Shown here piece by piece: positions 26,359 to 36,442 of a DNA stretch of 42,670 nt (its first letter is position 1; each line of letters starts with the position of its first letter). The position numbers and the translations under genes were made by a program. The notes beneath the pieces were generated by a model. That model worked only from the letters and a program-made list of their open reading frames with translations. It was not told where the DNA came from and did not search any database. Location of the stretch: the NCBI GenBank assembly GCA_001399795.1, contig LIHK01000021.1, positions 1 to 42,670 of the forward strand. Reading direction: 5' to 3'. Origin of the DNA: Candidatus Bathyarchaeota archaeon BA2 (GTDB lineage Archaea > Thermoproteota > Bathyarchaeia > Bathyarchaeales > Bathyarchaeaceae).

Positions 26359-27389
26359 AAGCAGCTGTTTTAGGCGCAACAGGAAACGTTGGCCAAATCT
26401 TCGTCCAGTTGCTAAACGGACATCCATGGTTCAAGGTGTCAGTTGTGGCAGCCTCCGAAAGGAGCGCCGGACGAACATACTCCGAAGCATCAAGATGGAG
26501 ACAAACAACGCCGATTCCAGAAGACGTCGCCGATCTAGATGTGGTAGACGTAGAACCAAAGGCTGTTCAAGACGTTGACGTTGTATTCTCGGCCTTACCT
26601 TCTGAAGTAGCTGGCAAAACAGAAGAGGACTTCGCCAAAGCCGGATACGTTGTGGTGAGCAACGCTTCAGCCCACAGAATGGAGCCAGACGTGCCTCTTC
26701 TTAACCCGGAAATAAATTGTAATCATGTTAGCCTCATCGAGGAACAACGAAAAAGAAGAAAATGGGATGGAGCCATCATTACGAACCCAAACTGCAGCGC
26801 CTCAGTCTTGACGCTCCCCCTGAAGCCAATTTACGATAAATTCGGCATCAACAGAGTTGTGGTTTCCACAATGCAAGCGATTTCAGGCGCTGGATATCCA
26901 GGCGTCGCTTCCCTCGACATCGTAGACAACGTCATCCCCTTCATAGGAAAGGAAGAGGAAAAGTTGCAAACCGAAACCTTGAAGATTTTAGGTTCTCCCA
27001 CAGAACCAGCTAATTTCAAGATTTCAGCCAGTTGCCACAGAGTTCCAACATTAGACGGTCACATGGAAGCCGTTTTCGTAGAGTTAAAGCGTGACGCAGA
27101 CCCTGAATCTGTTGTAGCTGCCATGGAAAGCTTTGTAGGAGAACCGCAGAAACTTAAACTTCCAACAGCGCCAGAGAAACCCGTTGTGGTTAGGCGTGAG
27201 GAAGATAGGCCGCAAACCAGACTGGACCGAATGGAAGGCGGCGGTATGAGTGTTGTGGTGGGCAGAGTTAGGAAGGATCCCGTCGTTGGGGGAGTAAAGT
27301 TTGTCGCTCTGGGCCACAACACCATAAGAGGAGCCGCTGGTTGTGGTGTCCTTAATGCAGAGTACTTGAAAGCGAAAAAATACATTTGA
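26352..27389 (+). CDS. asd: aspartate-semialdehyde dehydrogenase
   Basis: [19 protein letters not shown]...[16 protein letters not shown]...[13 protein letters not shown]. Confidence 0.95.
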   Translation: MLKAAVLGATGNVGQIFVQLLNGHPWFKVSVVAASERSAGRTYSEASRWRQTTPIPEDVADLDVVDVEPKAVQDVDVVFSALPSEVAGKTEEDFAKAGYVVVSNASAHRMEPDVPLLNPEINCNHVSLIEEQRKRRKWDGAIITNPNCSASVLTLPLKPIYDKFGINRVVVSTMQAISGAGYPGVASLDIVDNVIPFIGKEEEKLQTETLKILGSPTEPANFKISASCHRVPTLDGHMEAVFVELKRDADPESVVAAMESFVGEPQKLKLPTAPEKPVVVRREEDRPQTRLDRMEGGGMSVVVGRVRKDPVVGGVKFVALGHNTIRGAAGCGVLNAEYLKAKKYI

Positions 27390-27402
27390 AGGTGAGTCGT
27401 GC

Positions 27403-28194
27403 TTGGAATCTGGCAAAAAGAAACGACTGAAACGAATTTTCCGCGATGATGAACGAACCGTCATAGTTCCCATGGATCACGGCGTCACCGTGGGTCCTGT
27501 TACCGGACTTGCGAATATGCAGGAGATTATCAACAAACTGTTACGAGGAGGAGTTGATGCTGTCGTACTCCACAGAGGCGTTGCGAAACACGTTGACACC
27601 GGAAACGCTGGCTTGATCGTCCACTTATCTGGCATCACGAAGCTTGGTCCTGATCCCAACAACAAGGTTCAAGTTTGTTCCGTAGAAGAAGCCGTAAGGA
27701 TAGGTGCAGACGCAGTTTCCGTCCACGTTAACGTCGGCGCTGAACAAGAAGATAAAATGCTTGTAAAACTGGGCAGAGTTGCTGACGACTGTGACAGATA
27801 CGGCGTGCCCTTACTGGCCATGATGTATCCCAGAGGCCCAAAAATAAAGAATCAGCATGCCGTAGATGTGGTGGCTCACGCTGCCCGGTTAGGTGCAGAG
27901 TTGGGAGCCGACGTAATTAAGACAAACTACACTGGTGACATTGAAAGCTTCAAAGAAGTTGTGAATAGCTGTTATGTTCCCGTCATAATAGCTGGCGGTC
28001 CAAAGGCAGAGACTGTTCAAGAAGTTCTGCATATGGTTCACGACTCGATAAAAGCTGGGGGCGCTGGGCTCTCCGTTGGAAGAAACGTGTTCCAACACGA
28101 GAATCCAACAAAGATGGTTAAGGCTCTCTCAGCCATCGTACATAACGGCGCCTCAGTTGACAAGGCTCTAAAAATTCTTGGTGAGTTAAAGTGA
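27403..28194 (+). CDS. 2-amino-3,7-dideoxy-D-threo-hept-6-ulosonate (ADH) synthase, class I aldolase family
   Basis: VIVPMDHGVTVGPVTGL...VSVHVNVGAEQEDKML...DVIKTNYTGD; cluster context. Confidence 0.9.
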   Translation: MESGKKKRLKRIFRDDERTVIVPMDHGVTVGPVTGLANMQEIINKLLRGGVDAVVLHRGVAKHVDTGNAGLIVHLSGITKLGPDPNNKVQVCSVEEAVRIGADAVSVHVNVGAEQEDKMLVKLGRVADDCDRYGVPLLAMMYPRGPKIKNQHAVDVVAHAARLGAELGADVIKTNYTGDIESFKEVVNSCYVPVIIAGGPKAETVQEVLHMVHDSIKAGGAGLSVGRNVFQHENPTKMVKALSAIVHNGASVDKALKILGELK

Positions 28195-29261
28195 AGGAAC
28201 TTTGGATTGAAATAGATGAATCGATTTCCAACGAATTAAAAAACAACCTACTGAAATCAGCGGCTCAAATTTGTGATGCTGTACTAGTGGGTTCAGAAGA
28301 CGTGGAAAAAGCCAAAAAGACTGGAGCCAAAACAGCGGCAAGTTCAGGTGAATGCGACATCAACGTACTTGAAGTTTTCGACGAGAATAAAATAAACGAG
28401 TTAAAAGATGTAGGCCGAACCATCGCTGTTAAAGTGACCATAAAAGGGAAGGAAGATCAAGAGACAGCCATCGAAGCCGCGGAACTTTCCTCTGACTACA
28501 TAATCATCCACTGTACAGACTGGAAAGTCATACCCTTAGAGAACCTCATTGCAAAGACTCGGGGAAAAAGCAAACTGCTTGCAGAAGTTTCCAGCGCCAA
28601 AGAAGCAAAACTGGCCTTGGAAACTTTAGAGTTGGGCGCCGACGGAGTTGTCTTGAAAACCTCTAACCCTGATGAGCTTATGGAGACAGCGGTCATTGCC
28701 AAGAAAAAAGCTCCAAAAGTTGAGTTGGTTCCTGCAGAAGTCGTTGAACTGAAGGAGATAGGAACTGGAGCCAGAGTCTGCGTTGACACATGCGATCTCA
28801 TGAAGCCAGGTGAAGGCATTCTTGTTGGATGCCAATCATCAGGCTTGTTTCTTGTTCAAGCAGAGGTTCACGAGAGTCCGTACGTGGAAACGCGTCCCTT
28901 CAGGGTTAACGCAGGCCCCATATCGCTGTATACGCTTTCTTCACCCACCCGAACAAGATACCTCTCAGAATTGAAGGCAGGAGACGAAGTTCTTATAGTG
29001 GATAGGGAAGGAAAAGTCAGGTCGACGAATGTGGCGAGGGTGAAGATTGAGTGGAGGCCCATGATGCTCGTTGAAGCAGAATACGGGGGAAAGAGAATAA
29101 AGACCATTGTTCAAAACGCGGAAACCATAAGACTCGTAACAGAAGAAGGGTCAAAGTCTGTTGCAAAATTGAAACGAGGCGATAAACTTTTGGCGCATGT
29201 GGTAGAGGGAGGCAGACACTTCGGAACTTTGGTGAAAGAAGAAACAGTGATAGAACGTTGA
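28191..29261 (+). CDS. 3-dehydroquinate synthase II
   Basis: KELWIEIDE...GADGVVLKT...RPFRVNAGPISLYTL; overlaps ADH synthase gene. Confidence 0.95.
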   Translation: MKELWIEIDESISNELKNNLLKSAAQICDAVLVGSEDVEKAKKTGAKTAASSGECDINVLEVFDENKINELKDVGRTIAVKVTIKGKEDQETAIEAAELSSDYIIIHCTDWKVIPLENLIAKTRGKSKLLAEVSSAKEAKLALETLELGADGVVLKTSNPDELMETAVIAKKKAPKVELVPAEVVELKEIGTGARVCVDTCDLMKPGEGILVGCQSSGLFLVQAEVHESPYVETRPFRVNAGPISLYTLSSPTRTRYLSELKAGDEVLIVDREGKVRSTNVARVKIEWRPMMLVEAEYGGKRIKTIVQNAETIRLVTEEGSKSVAKLKRGDKLLAHVVEGGRHFGTLVKEETVIER

Positions 29262-29941
29262 CCATCAAAATCTGCGTCTCAGTTCCTCCCAAAACAGTTG
29301 CTGAAGCTTTAAACCTCATAGAAAAAGCAGAGAACCAACACGCAGATTTCATCGAAGTTAGATTAGACAGCCTTAAAAAACACAACGAATTAGCCAACAT
29401 CGCAAACTGCAGCAACACACCCCTAATAGCCACGAATAGATCGACAAATTATCAAGGCAATTTTTCGGGAAGCGAAATCGAACGCAAAAAAATATTGATC
29501 GACGCCGCGAGAAACGGCTTTGAATACGTCGACGTAGAATTGTCCACCCCTAGGCTGAAGGAAATCGTTGGCAACTTACGGGGGATGGGCGTAAAACCGA
29601 TAATATCGTTTCACGACTTCGACGAAACTCCAAGTTCATCGCAACTGAAGGAGATTCTTAGAAGGGAAATTGATAGCGGAGCCGATGTATGCAAAATTGT
29701 AACCACGGCTAGGCTTGTTGAGGACAACCTAACCGTGTTAGACTTTGTATCCAAAGCCAGTAAAAATGCTAGGATTGTCTGTTTTTCTATGGGAGACCTA
29801 GGCAAACCCTCGAGGCTTTTGTCCCCTGTTTTCGGCGCCTTTTTCACGATAGCCTCTCTAGAGAGTGGAAGAAAAACAGCGTCGGGACAACTTACCATCG
29901 GGGAAATGAGAACCGTATACAAGGCTTTGGGGCTAAAGTAG
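29258..29941 (+). CDS. aroD: 3-dehydroquinate dehydratase type I
   Basis: ICVSVPPKTVAEAL...ADFIEVRLDSL...FEYVDVELS...IISFHDF. Confidence 0.93.
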   Translation: MTIKICVSVPPKTVAEALNLIEKAENQHADFIEVRLDSLKKHNELANIANCSNTPLIATNRSTNYQGNFSGSEIERKKILIDAARNGFEYVDVELSTPRLKEIVGNLRGMGVKPIISFHDFDETPSSSQLKEILRREIDSGADVCKIVTTARLVEDNLTVLDFVSKASKNARIVCFSMGDLGKPSRLLSPVFGAFFTIASLESGRKTASGQLTIGEMRTVYKALGLK

Positions 29942-29942
29942 A

Positions 29943-30812
29943 ATGGAAATTTCTGGAAAAACAAGGGTTTGTGGCATCATTGGAGACCCCGTAGAACATT
30001 CGTTGAGCCCTGCAATGCACAACGCCGCTTTTCAGGAGTTGAACCTTGATTTTGTCTACGTGGTTTTCAGAGTTAGAAAGGACGAACTAAGAGAGGCTAT
30101 CGTTGGTGCAAAAAGCCTAGCCATCAGAGGGTTAAACGTGACTATGCCCCACAAGAACGCCGTTATGAAATACTTGGATGAAATAGAGTCTACAGCGAGG
30201 GCGATCGGCGCAGTGAACACCATCCTAAACGACAAAGGAAGGCTCATAGGTTACGACACCGACGGAATAGGCGCATTAAAAGCCCTAGAAGAAAACGGAA
30301 TAAGCCTAAACGGAAAGAAACTGCTTTTACTAGGGGCAGGTGGCGCCGGGAAAGCCATAGCCTTCCACGGAGCACAAGAGGTGGAAGAACTCAAAATCCT
30401 TAACAGAACAACCCAAAAAGCAAAAGACCTAGCAGAAGTTTTACGCAAAAAATTTGGCAAAAAAATAGACGGAAACTCGCTCTCAGCAAAAACCATGAAA
30501 AAAGAACTGGAAGACACGGATATACTAGTCAACGCAACTTCTGTTGGCATGCACCCCAAGGATGACCAAAGTCTAGTTGATGCAAGCTGGTTGAGACCCG
30601 ATCTATGCGTGATGGACATAGTTTACAACCCCATAGAAACAAAGCTTGCGAAAGACGCGAAGTCTGTGGGAGCCAAAGTTGTTTCCGGTGTTGAGATGCT
30701 TGTCTATCAGGGCGCTGCTTCCTTTGAAATCTGGACAGATCATCCGGCTCCGGTCAAAGTGATGCGGCAAGCTATTTTGAGGAAACTTTCGGAGTTAGGT
30801 GTCCACCATTGA
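29943..30812 (+). CDS. aroE: shikimate dehydrogenase
   Basis: VCGIIGDPVEHSLSPAMHNAAF...GLNVTMPHKNAV...LLGAGGAGKAIA. Confidence 0.96.
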   Translation: MEISGKTRVCGIIGDPVEHSLSPAMHNAAFQELNLDFVYVVFRVRKDELREAIVGAKSLAIRGLNVTMPHKNAVMKYLDEIESTARAIGAVNTILNDKGRLIGYDTDGIGALKALEENGISLNGKKLLLLGAGGAGKAIAFHGAQEVEELKILNRTTQKAKDLAEVLRKKFGKKIDGNSLSAKTMKKELEDTDILVNATSVGMHPKDDQSLVDASWLRPDLCVMDIVYNPIETKLAKDAKSVGAKVVSGVEMLVYQGAASFEIWTDHPAPVKVMRQAILRKLSELGVHH

Positions 30813-31681
30813 ATGGAAAAGCCGAAGCGATTTCTCACGGGGCTGCCACAGTCATAAACGCCATTGCCACAGGCAGGGGAGCAGCCATAGGAGTAGACTT
30901 ATGGACAAAAGCTAGGGTTCAAATAACAGATAAACCCGAAGTTATTCAAGGGAAAATTGTGTCAGATCCTTCGGAAAAGCCTGTTTTGATTGAAAAAACC
31001 GTGAAAAGGGTTCTCAAACACTTCAATCTTGAGGGAAAGTTTGGCGCCAAAGTTGAAACATGGTCAAACATCCCCATTGCGAGAGGTTTGAAAAGCAGTA
31101 GTGCAGCGGGGAACGCCATAGTCTTAGCCACTGTATCTGCTTTAAACAAAAGTCTGGACGACTTAACTGTGGTGAAGCTTGGTGTGGACGGGGCAATTGA
31201 CGCGAAGGTTACGATAACAGGTGCCTTCGACGACGCTTGTGCCTCTTACTTTGGAGGAGTCGTGGTCACGGACAACGTGAAAAGAAGGATTGTTAAACGC
31301 TTTGAAATAGCAGAGGACCTAGCTGTCTTGTTTTACGTTCCAGCAGAGAAGACTTACACGGTTAGTTCTGATGTTGGTCGAATGAAGAAAGCGGCTTCGC
31401 TAGTTAAAATGGCTTACAAAGAGGCTTTGAAAGGAAACCATTGGGTAGCCCTAACCCTAAACGGTTTAATCTATTCCTCAGCCCTGGGATACGATCCATC
31501 AGTCGCTGTGGATGCTTTGACGGCAGGAGCCTTAGCCGCAGGATTGTCCGGTACCGGTCCCGCAGTTACCGCCATGGTTTCTGAGGAGAAAAAAGACCTT
31601 GTGAGAGACGCTTTGCAAGCGTACGAGGGAGAAGTTCTGGAAGCTCGAGTCAACCACGAGAAAGCTAGGGTGGTGGGTTAA
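30809..31681 (+). CDS. archaeal shikimate kinase (GHMP family)
   Basis: GAATVINAIATGRGAAIGVDLWTKA...IPIARGLKSSSAAGNAIVLA...AAGLSGTGPAVTAM. Confidence 0.95.
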   Translation: MNGKAEAISHGAATVINAIATGRGAAIGVDLWTKARVQITDKPEVIQGKIVSDPSEKPVLIEKTVKRVLKHFNLEGKFGAKVETWSNIPIARGLKSSSAAGNAIVLATVSALNKSLDDLTVVKLGVDGAIDAKVTITGAFDDACASYFGGVVVTDNVKRRIVKRFEIAEDLAVLFYVPAEKTYTVSSDVGRMKKAASLVKMAYKEALKGNHWVALTLNGLIYSSALGYDPSVAVDALTAGALAAGLSGTGPAVTAMVSEEKKDLVRDALQAYEGEVLEARVNHEKARVVG

Positions 31682-31686
31682 CCAGA

Positions 31687-32976
31687 TTGGTGGACGTTGT
31701 CGTTGGAAAAAGTGAGCATTTAGAAGGCGAAGTCTGGGCTCCTCCATCCAAAGCTTACACGCATAGGATGTTGATAGCCGCGTCCCTTTCAAAGGGAAAC
31801 TCAAAGATATTGAATCCTCTGGTTTCAGACGACACCAAAGCAACTTTACGGGCAGTAAAAGCCTTCGGAGCAAAGGCAGAACCGAAGAAGAAATGTTGGA
31901 CGATTAGGGGGGTAGATTCGCTTAGAACCCCAAAGAATCCTATAGACTGTGGAGAGTCTGGAGCAACCCTCCGTTTTATGACACCTGTCGCCGCCCTCGC
32001 CCCGGAATCTTCAATCTTCATCTTTGGATCGTCCCTTGAAAGGAGACCTATAGCCCCTCTTCTTCAAAGCCTAAAACAATTGGGAACAGAATCCAGTCTC
32101 CAAGTGAAAGAAGGAAGTTCTTTGGTTAGAATTCATGGGGGAGGAATAAGAGGAGGAAAAACCTCCATAAGGGGAGACATAAGTTCCCAGTTCATCTCTG
32201 GACTATTATTTGCCTGTCCAAGGGCTGAGCGAGACACCGAGGTAGATGTTACCACACCCCTAGAGTCCAGAAGCTACGTTCAAATGACCATAGAAGTCCT
32301 CAGCAAACATGGCATCAAAGTATCAGCATCAAATGACTTTACAAGATTGGAAATTCCTTCTAACCAGACGTACAAACCATGTGACCACGAGGTTCCGGGA
32401 GACTTTTCGTCCGCAGCCTTCCTCCTAGCTGCTGCAGCGATAACGTCTTCAAAGGTGAAAGTGAAAAACCTTGATAGTCACTCGATGCAGGGAGATAAGG
32501 CAATACTGGACATACTGGCGGAAATGGGTTCAAAATTGAAGGTTGACGACGAATGCGCAGAAATTGAAGGAGGGCAAAAACTTGACGCCATAGATGTTGA
32601 CGCAAGGGACATACCCGACTTGGTTCCAGTCTGCGCAGTCCTTGCATGCTACTCAAAAGGAACTTCCAAAATATATAATGCAAAGCGGCTGAGGTACAAG
32701 GAGTCTGACAGGCTTGCTTCCCTTCACCTTGAACTGAAGAAAATGGGGGCAGAAATCACCATGAAAGAAGACGGATTAATTATAAAAGGCCCATGCACGA
32801 TGCACGGAGCAACGATTGACCCCCATAATGACCATAGAATTGCGATGGCCTGCGCCGTTGCAGCCCTAAGCGCCGAAGGCGAAACGAAAATTCAAAATCC
32901 CGAGTGTGTCAGTAAATCTTATCCAAGTTTCTTTGATGATTTACGTTTGTTAGGAGCGAATATTGTTGGAAGGTAA
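31687..32976 (+). CDS. aroA: 3-phosphoshikimate 1-carboxyvinyltransferase (EPSP synthase)
   Basis: VWAPPSKAYTHRMLIAASLSKG...DCGESGATLRFM...RYKESDRLASL...DHRIAMA. Confidence 0.96.
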   Translation: MVDVVVGKSEHLEGEVWAPPSKAYTHRMLIAASLSKGNSKILNPLVSDDTKATLRAVKAFGAKAEPKKKCWTIRGVDSLRTPKNPIDCGESGATLRFMTPVAALAPESSIFIFGSSLERRPIAPLLQSLKQLGTESSLQVKEGSSLVRIHGGGIRGGKTSIRGDISSQFISGLLFACPRAERDTEVDVTTPLESRSYVQMTIEVLSKHGIKVSASNDFTRLEIPSNQTYKPCDHEVPGDFSSAAFLLAAAAITSSKVKVKNLDSHSMQGDKAILDILAEMGSKLKVDDECAEIEGGQKLDAIDVDARDIPDLVPVCAVLACYSKGTSKIYNAKRLRYKESDRLASLHLELKKMGAEITMKEDGLIIKGPCTMHGATIDPHNDHRIAMACAVAALSAEGETKIQNPECVSKSYPSFFDDLRLLGANIVGR

Positions 32977-34072
32977 TTCCATAGGGAAAGAATTTGTCAT
33001 AACCTGTTTCGGCGAAAGCCATGGCAGATGCGTCGGGGTCATAGTAGACGGTTGCCCAGCTGGGCTACCTCTTTCAGAAAAAGACATACAAAAGGAATTG
33101 GATAAAAGGATACCGCCCAAACCGGAGATAGTTTCTGCAAGAAAAGAGAAGGACATCGTTGAAATATTGTCTGGAACCTTCGACGGTTTTACCACAGGCG
33201 CTCCCATCTGCACCCTAGTGTGGAACAAAGACGTTATTCCCGGCGAATACAACCTGATGAAAGATACGCCTAGACCTGGACACGCTTATTATCCCGCTCG
33301 AATCAAATACGGAGCCTTCAGCGACTATCGTGGTGGAGGAAGATTCTCAGGCAGAATCACCGTAGCCTTTATCATGGCTGGCGCTATCGCCAAGAAACTT
33401 TTAGGTCTCTCAGGAGTTGAAGTTCTGGCGTATACGATCGAGATAGGTAACGTGAAACTTCGCAAAAGTCTCGCAATCGAAGAAATTCGCAGAAACACGT
33501 ACAAAACTTCGGTTAGATGCCCCGATATTGACTGCGCAGAGGAAATGGAGGAAGCAATTTTGAAGGCGAAGAGGGAAGGCGACAGCGTAGGCGGCGTTGT
33601 TGAGTGCACTGCCTTGAATGTTCCAGTTGGGGTTGGTGAACCCCTTTTCGACTCCTTGGATGCTGATATGGCTAAGATGTTGTTCGACGTTCCAGCTGTT
33701 AAAGGAGTCGAGTTTGGCGTAGGGTTCAAGGCTGCTCGACTACGGGGTTCTGAAAACAACGATCCATTTGCGATACGCGGCGGAAAAATTGTGACGTTGA
33801 CAAACAACGCGGGCGGTGTTTTAGGCGGACTCTCGTCTGGAATGCCGATCGTGGTTAGGGTAGCTATAAAACCGACGCCTTCTATTTCAAAGGAGCAGAA
33901 AACGGTTGACTTATCGAAAATGGAGGAGACAACAATTAAGGTTAGGGGTAGACACGACCCATGCGTCGTGCCCAAAGCGGTTCCAGTTATCGAATCTGCT
34001 GTGGCGATTGTTTTGGCTGACCACATGCTCAGGGCTGGTTTTATACCAAAAGTTTTGCAGGGGCGCAAGTAA
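32963..34072 (+). CDS. aroC: chorismate synthase
   Basis: FVITCFGESHGRCVGVIVDGCPAGLPL...RPGHAYYPARIKYGAFSDYRGGGRFSGR; TTG start. Confidence 0.97.
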   Translation: MLEGNSIGKEFVITCFGESHGRCVGVIVDGCPAGLPLSEKDIQKELDKRIPPKPEIVSARKEKDIVEILSGTFDGFTTGAPICTLVWNKDVIPGEYNLMKDTPRPGHAYYPARIKYGAFSDYRGGGRFSGRITVAFIMAGAIAKKLLGLSGVEVLAYTIEIGNVKLRKSLAIEEIRRNTYKTSVRCPDIDCAEEMEEAILKAKREGDSVGGVVECTALNVPVGVGEPLFDSLDADMAKMLFDVPAVKGVEFGVGFKAARLRGSENNDPFAIRGGKIVTLTNNAGGVLGGLSSGMPIVVRVAIKPTPSISKEQKTVDLSKMEETTIKVRGRHDPCVVPKAVPVIESAVAIVLADHMLRAGFIPKVLQGRK

Positions 34073-34073
34073 C

Positions 34074-34349
34074 TTGGAAAAAATCTTATCATTGAGAAGG
34101 AAGATTGATGAAATTGACGAGCAGATTCTGCGTTTTCTAAAGGAAAGGGTGGAGGTCTGCAGAAGCATTGGAAAGACGAAACGAGAACAAGGGATCTCGG
34201 TTAGGGATTATGAAAGAGAAGATGAACTTTACGCGAATGTCATGAGAATAGCATCTGAACTGGGACTTAACCCACACGAGGTTAAGGATGTCTATCGAGA
34301 AATAATCGCCATGGGTATACGTGCTCAAGAATCCGAGACGAAAACTTAA
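34074..34349 (+). CDS. AroQ-type chorismate mutase
   Basis: TTG start 34074: LEKILSLRRKIDEIDEQILRFLKERVEVCRSIGKTKREQGISVRDYERE. Confidence 0.9.
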   Translation: MEKILSLRRKIDEIDEQILRFLKERVEVCRSIGKTKREQGISVRDYEREDELYANVMRIASELGLNPHEVKDVYREIIAMGIRAQESETKT

Positions 34350-34420
34350 AGCAATAAAAACGTAACTTTTGATTAAATTAACATTTCAACGGGTTTTGGT
34401 CTATCCGAGGGACTGAAGAA

Positions 34421-35494
34421 ATGCTGTACGAAATAAGCGAAAAAATAATGAGACTTGAGAGTGAAGGAAAGAAGATAATAAAGTTTAATCTAGGGGACCC
34501 TGACCAGCCAACGCCAAATGAAATAATTGAAGCAGCCTTCGAAGCCATGAAGCAGGGAAAGACAAAATACTCGTCTTCTGCTGGCGAGAAAAAACTCAGG
34601 GAAGAGTTGGCAAGGGCCCATAAGGTTTCTGCGGAAAATGTGGTAGTCACAACTGGTTCAAAATGGGCGATTTTTTCAGTAATGTATTTGCTACTGAAAA
34701 GTGGAGACAACGTTGTTATTCCGACCCCCTACTGGACTGCTTATGAATTAACTGCAAAAAGCCTTGGAGTAGAACCAAGATTTTTGAGGACAGAAGTTGG
34801 TTCAAACTGGAAGATCGACATTGAAAAACTCAAAGGGTTAATTGACCGAAGAACACGGTTGCTGATATTGAACAATCCCAACAATCCCACCAGCAAAGTC
34901 ATCGATGAAAAAGTGCTCGCTGAAATTGTCCAGATTGCCAACGATGAAGGGATTACAATTTTATCTGATGAGGTTTATTCCGACATAAGTTTCGTTGAAG
35001 TGAAGAACATTCTGGATTTTGACGGCAGTCACATACTTGTAAAAAGCTTTTCCAAAACCTTCGCAATGACGGGTTGGAGAGTTGGCTATGTCATTGCGGA
35101 AAAGGAGTTAGCTGAGAAAATGGTGAAACTGAACCAGATAACTCTAACAAACGTCCCGGTTTTTGTCCAGCAGGCGGCTTTGAAGGCATTGGAGTTGAAA
35201 GAAGAAATTGCGAATAAAATTAGAGATGAGTATAGACGAAGAGCGGATTTGGCATGTAGCATTCTTTCGAAAACGAAAATGAAGTTTTCCAGACCCGACG
35301 CTCCCTTCTATGTTTTTCCCGGATATGACGGGTTGAATTCTGAAAGTTTCGCTTTGAACTTGCTTGATAAGGGGGTGGCCATAGCTCCTGGCACGGCCTT
35401 TGGCGATCACCGGGAACATTTTAGAATAGCTTTAACTCTATCGGAAGAGGAAATCGAGTTGGGATTGAAGAAGATTTGTGAGGCTTTGAAATGA
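34421..35494 (+). CDS. class I/II aminotransferase (probable aromatic/aspartate aminotransferase)
   Basis: FNLGDPDQPTPNEIIEAAFEAM...NNPNNPTSKV...LVKSFSKTFAMTGWRVGYV. Confidence 0.93.
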   Translation: MLYEISEKIMRLESEGKKIIKFNLGDPDQPTPNEIIEAAFEAMKQGKTKYSSSAGEKKLREELARAHKVSAENVVVTTGSKWAIFSVMYLLLKSGDNVVIPTPYWTAYELTAKSLGVEPRFLRTEVGSNWKIDIEKLKGLIDRRTRLLILNNPNNPTSKVIDEKVLAEIVQIANDEGITILSDEVYSDISFVEVKNILDFDGSHILVKSFSKTFAMTGWRVGYVIAEKELAEKMVKLNQITLTNVPVFVQQAALKALELKEEIANKIRDEYRRRADLACSILSKTKMKFSRPDAPFYVFPGYDGLNSESFALNLLDKGVAIAPGTAFGDHREHFRIALTLSEEEIELGLKKICEALK

Positions 35495-36363
35495 AAGTGG
35501 CGATTATAGGCGCGGGAAAGATGGGCCGGTGGTTCACGAGATTCTTCTTGGAGGAAGGTGATTCCGTAGTAGTCTCGAGCAGAAGTGAGGGGAAGTTACT
35601 GAAATTAAGAGAGGAATTTGGAATTGAAATTGCTAGTAATGTAAACGCTGTTAAAAAGGCTGACAGAGTTTTGATATGCGTGCCCATAGAGAACTTTGAA
35701 GAGGTTGTGAAGGAGATTCATTCTCACGTGCGATCGGAACAGGTTGTTATGGACATTTGCTCGATCAAGGAGATTCCCGTCAAGATAATGCACGAGTATA
35801 TTAAGGCTGGCATAACGTTGGGAACACATCCTGTGTTTGGTCCAGGCGTAAAAAGCATTAAGAACCAGAACTTCATTCTTACGCCCACTGTTGAAAAAGA
35901 GGAAGTGTTCGCTGAGAATTTTAAAAGTTGGTTGGAGGAGAGGGGAGCAAACGTGTTTATTATGTCTCCTAGAAGGCATGACGAACTGATGTCGGTGGTT
36001 TTGGGGCTTCCTCACTTTCTTGGTTTGGTTGTTTGCGATACTCTACTGGACTACGGTAACCTTCTTGAAATGAAAAAGGTTGCGGGTGCTAGTTATAAGA
36101 TGTTGTTGACGTTGGCGGAAGCCGTTGCCTCTGAAGAAACCGGGTTCTATGCGAGCCTTCAAATGACGTTGCCTGAAATAGAGAAGATTGAGGGTTTGTT
36201 TTTGGAGAAATCTGGGGAATGGCTTGATATAGTGAAGCGAAGGGATAGGTTAGCCTTTGCTAATAAAATGGAGCTTGTGAAAAGGAGGTTGAGGAAGGTA
36301 GATCCGGATTACGCGAAGTCGTATGAAGTTATGCACAGGCTGTTGGAGGCTGTTAAAAGTTGA
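35491..36363 (+). CDS. tyrA: prephenate dehydrogenase (TyrA family)
   Basis: MKVAIIGAGKMGRWFTRFFLEEG...GTHPVFGPGVKSIKNQNFILTP. Confidence 0.9.
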   Translation: MKVAIIGAGKMGRWFTRFFLEEGDSVVVSSRSEGKLLKLREEFGIEIASNVNAVKKADRVLICVPIENFEEVVKEIHSHVRSEQVVMDICSIKEIPVKIMHEYIKAGITLGTHPVFGPGVKSIKNQNFILTPTVEKEEVFAENFKSWLEERGANVFIMSPRRHDELMSVVLGLPHFLGLVVCDTLLDYGNLLEMKKVAGASYKMLLTLAEAVASEETGFYASLQMTLPEIEKIEGLFLEKSGEWLDIVKRRDRLAFANKMELVKRRLRKVDPDYAKSYEVMHRLLEAVKS

Positions 36364-36442
36364 ATTGGATTCTGTTAACTCTTCGGGACTTAATAGGCTA
36401 AAAGCCTTGCTTGTTATAAGACGACTGAAGAGTGAAGAGTAC

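Noticed and set aside
33325-34092. 255-aa minus-strand ORF
   Set aside because: Fully antisense to aroC, which has clear family motifs.
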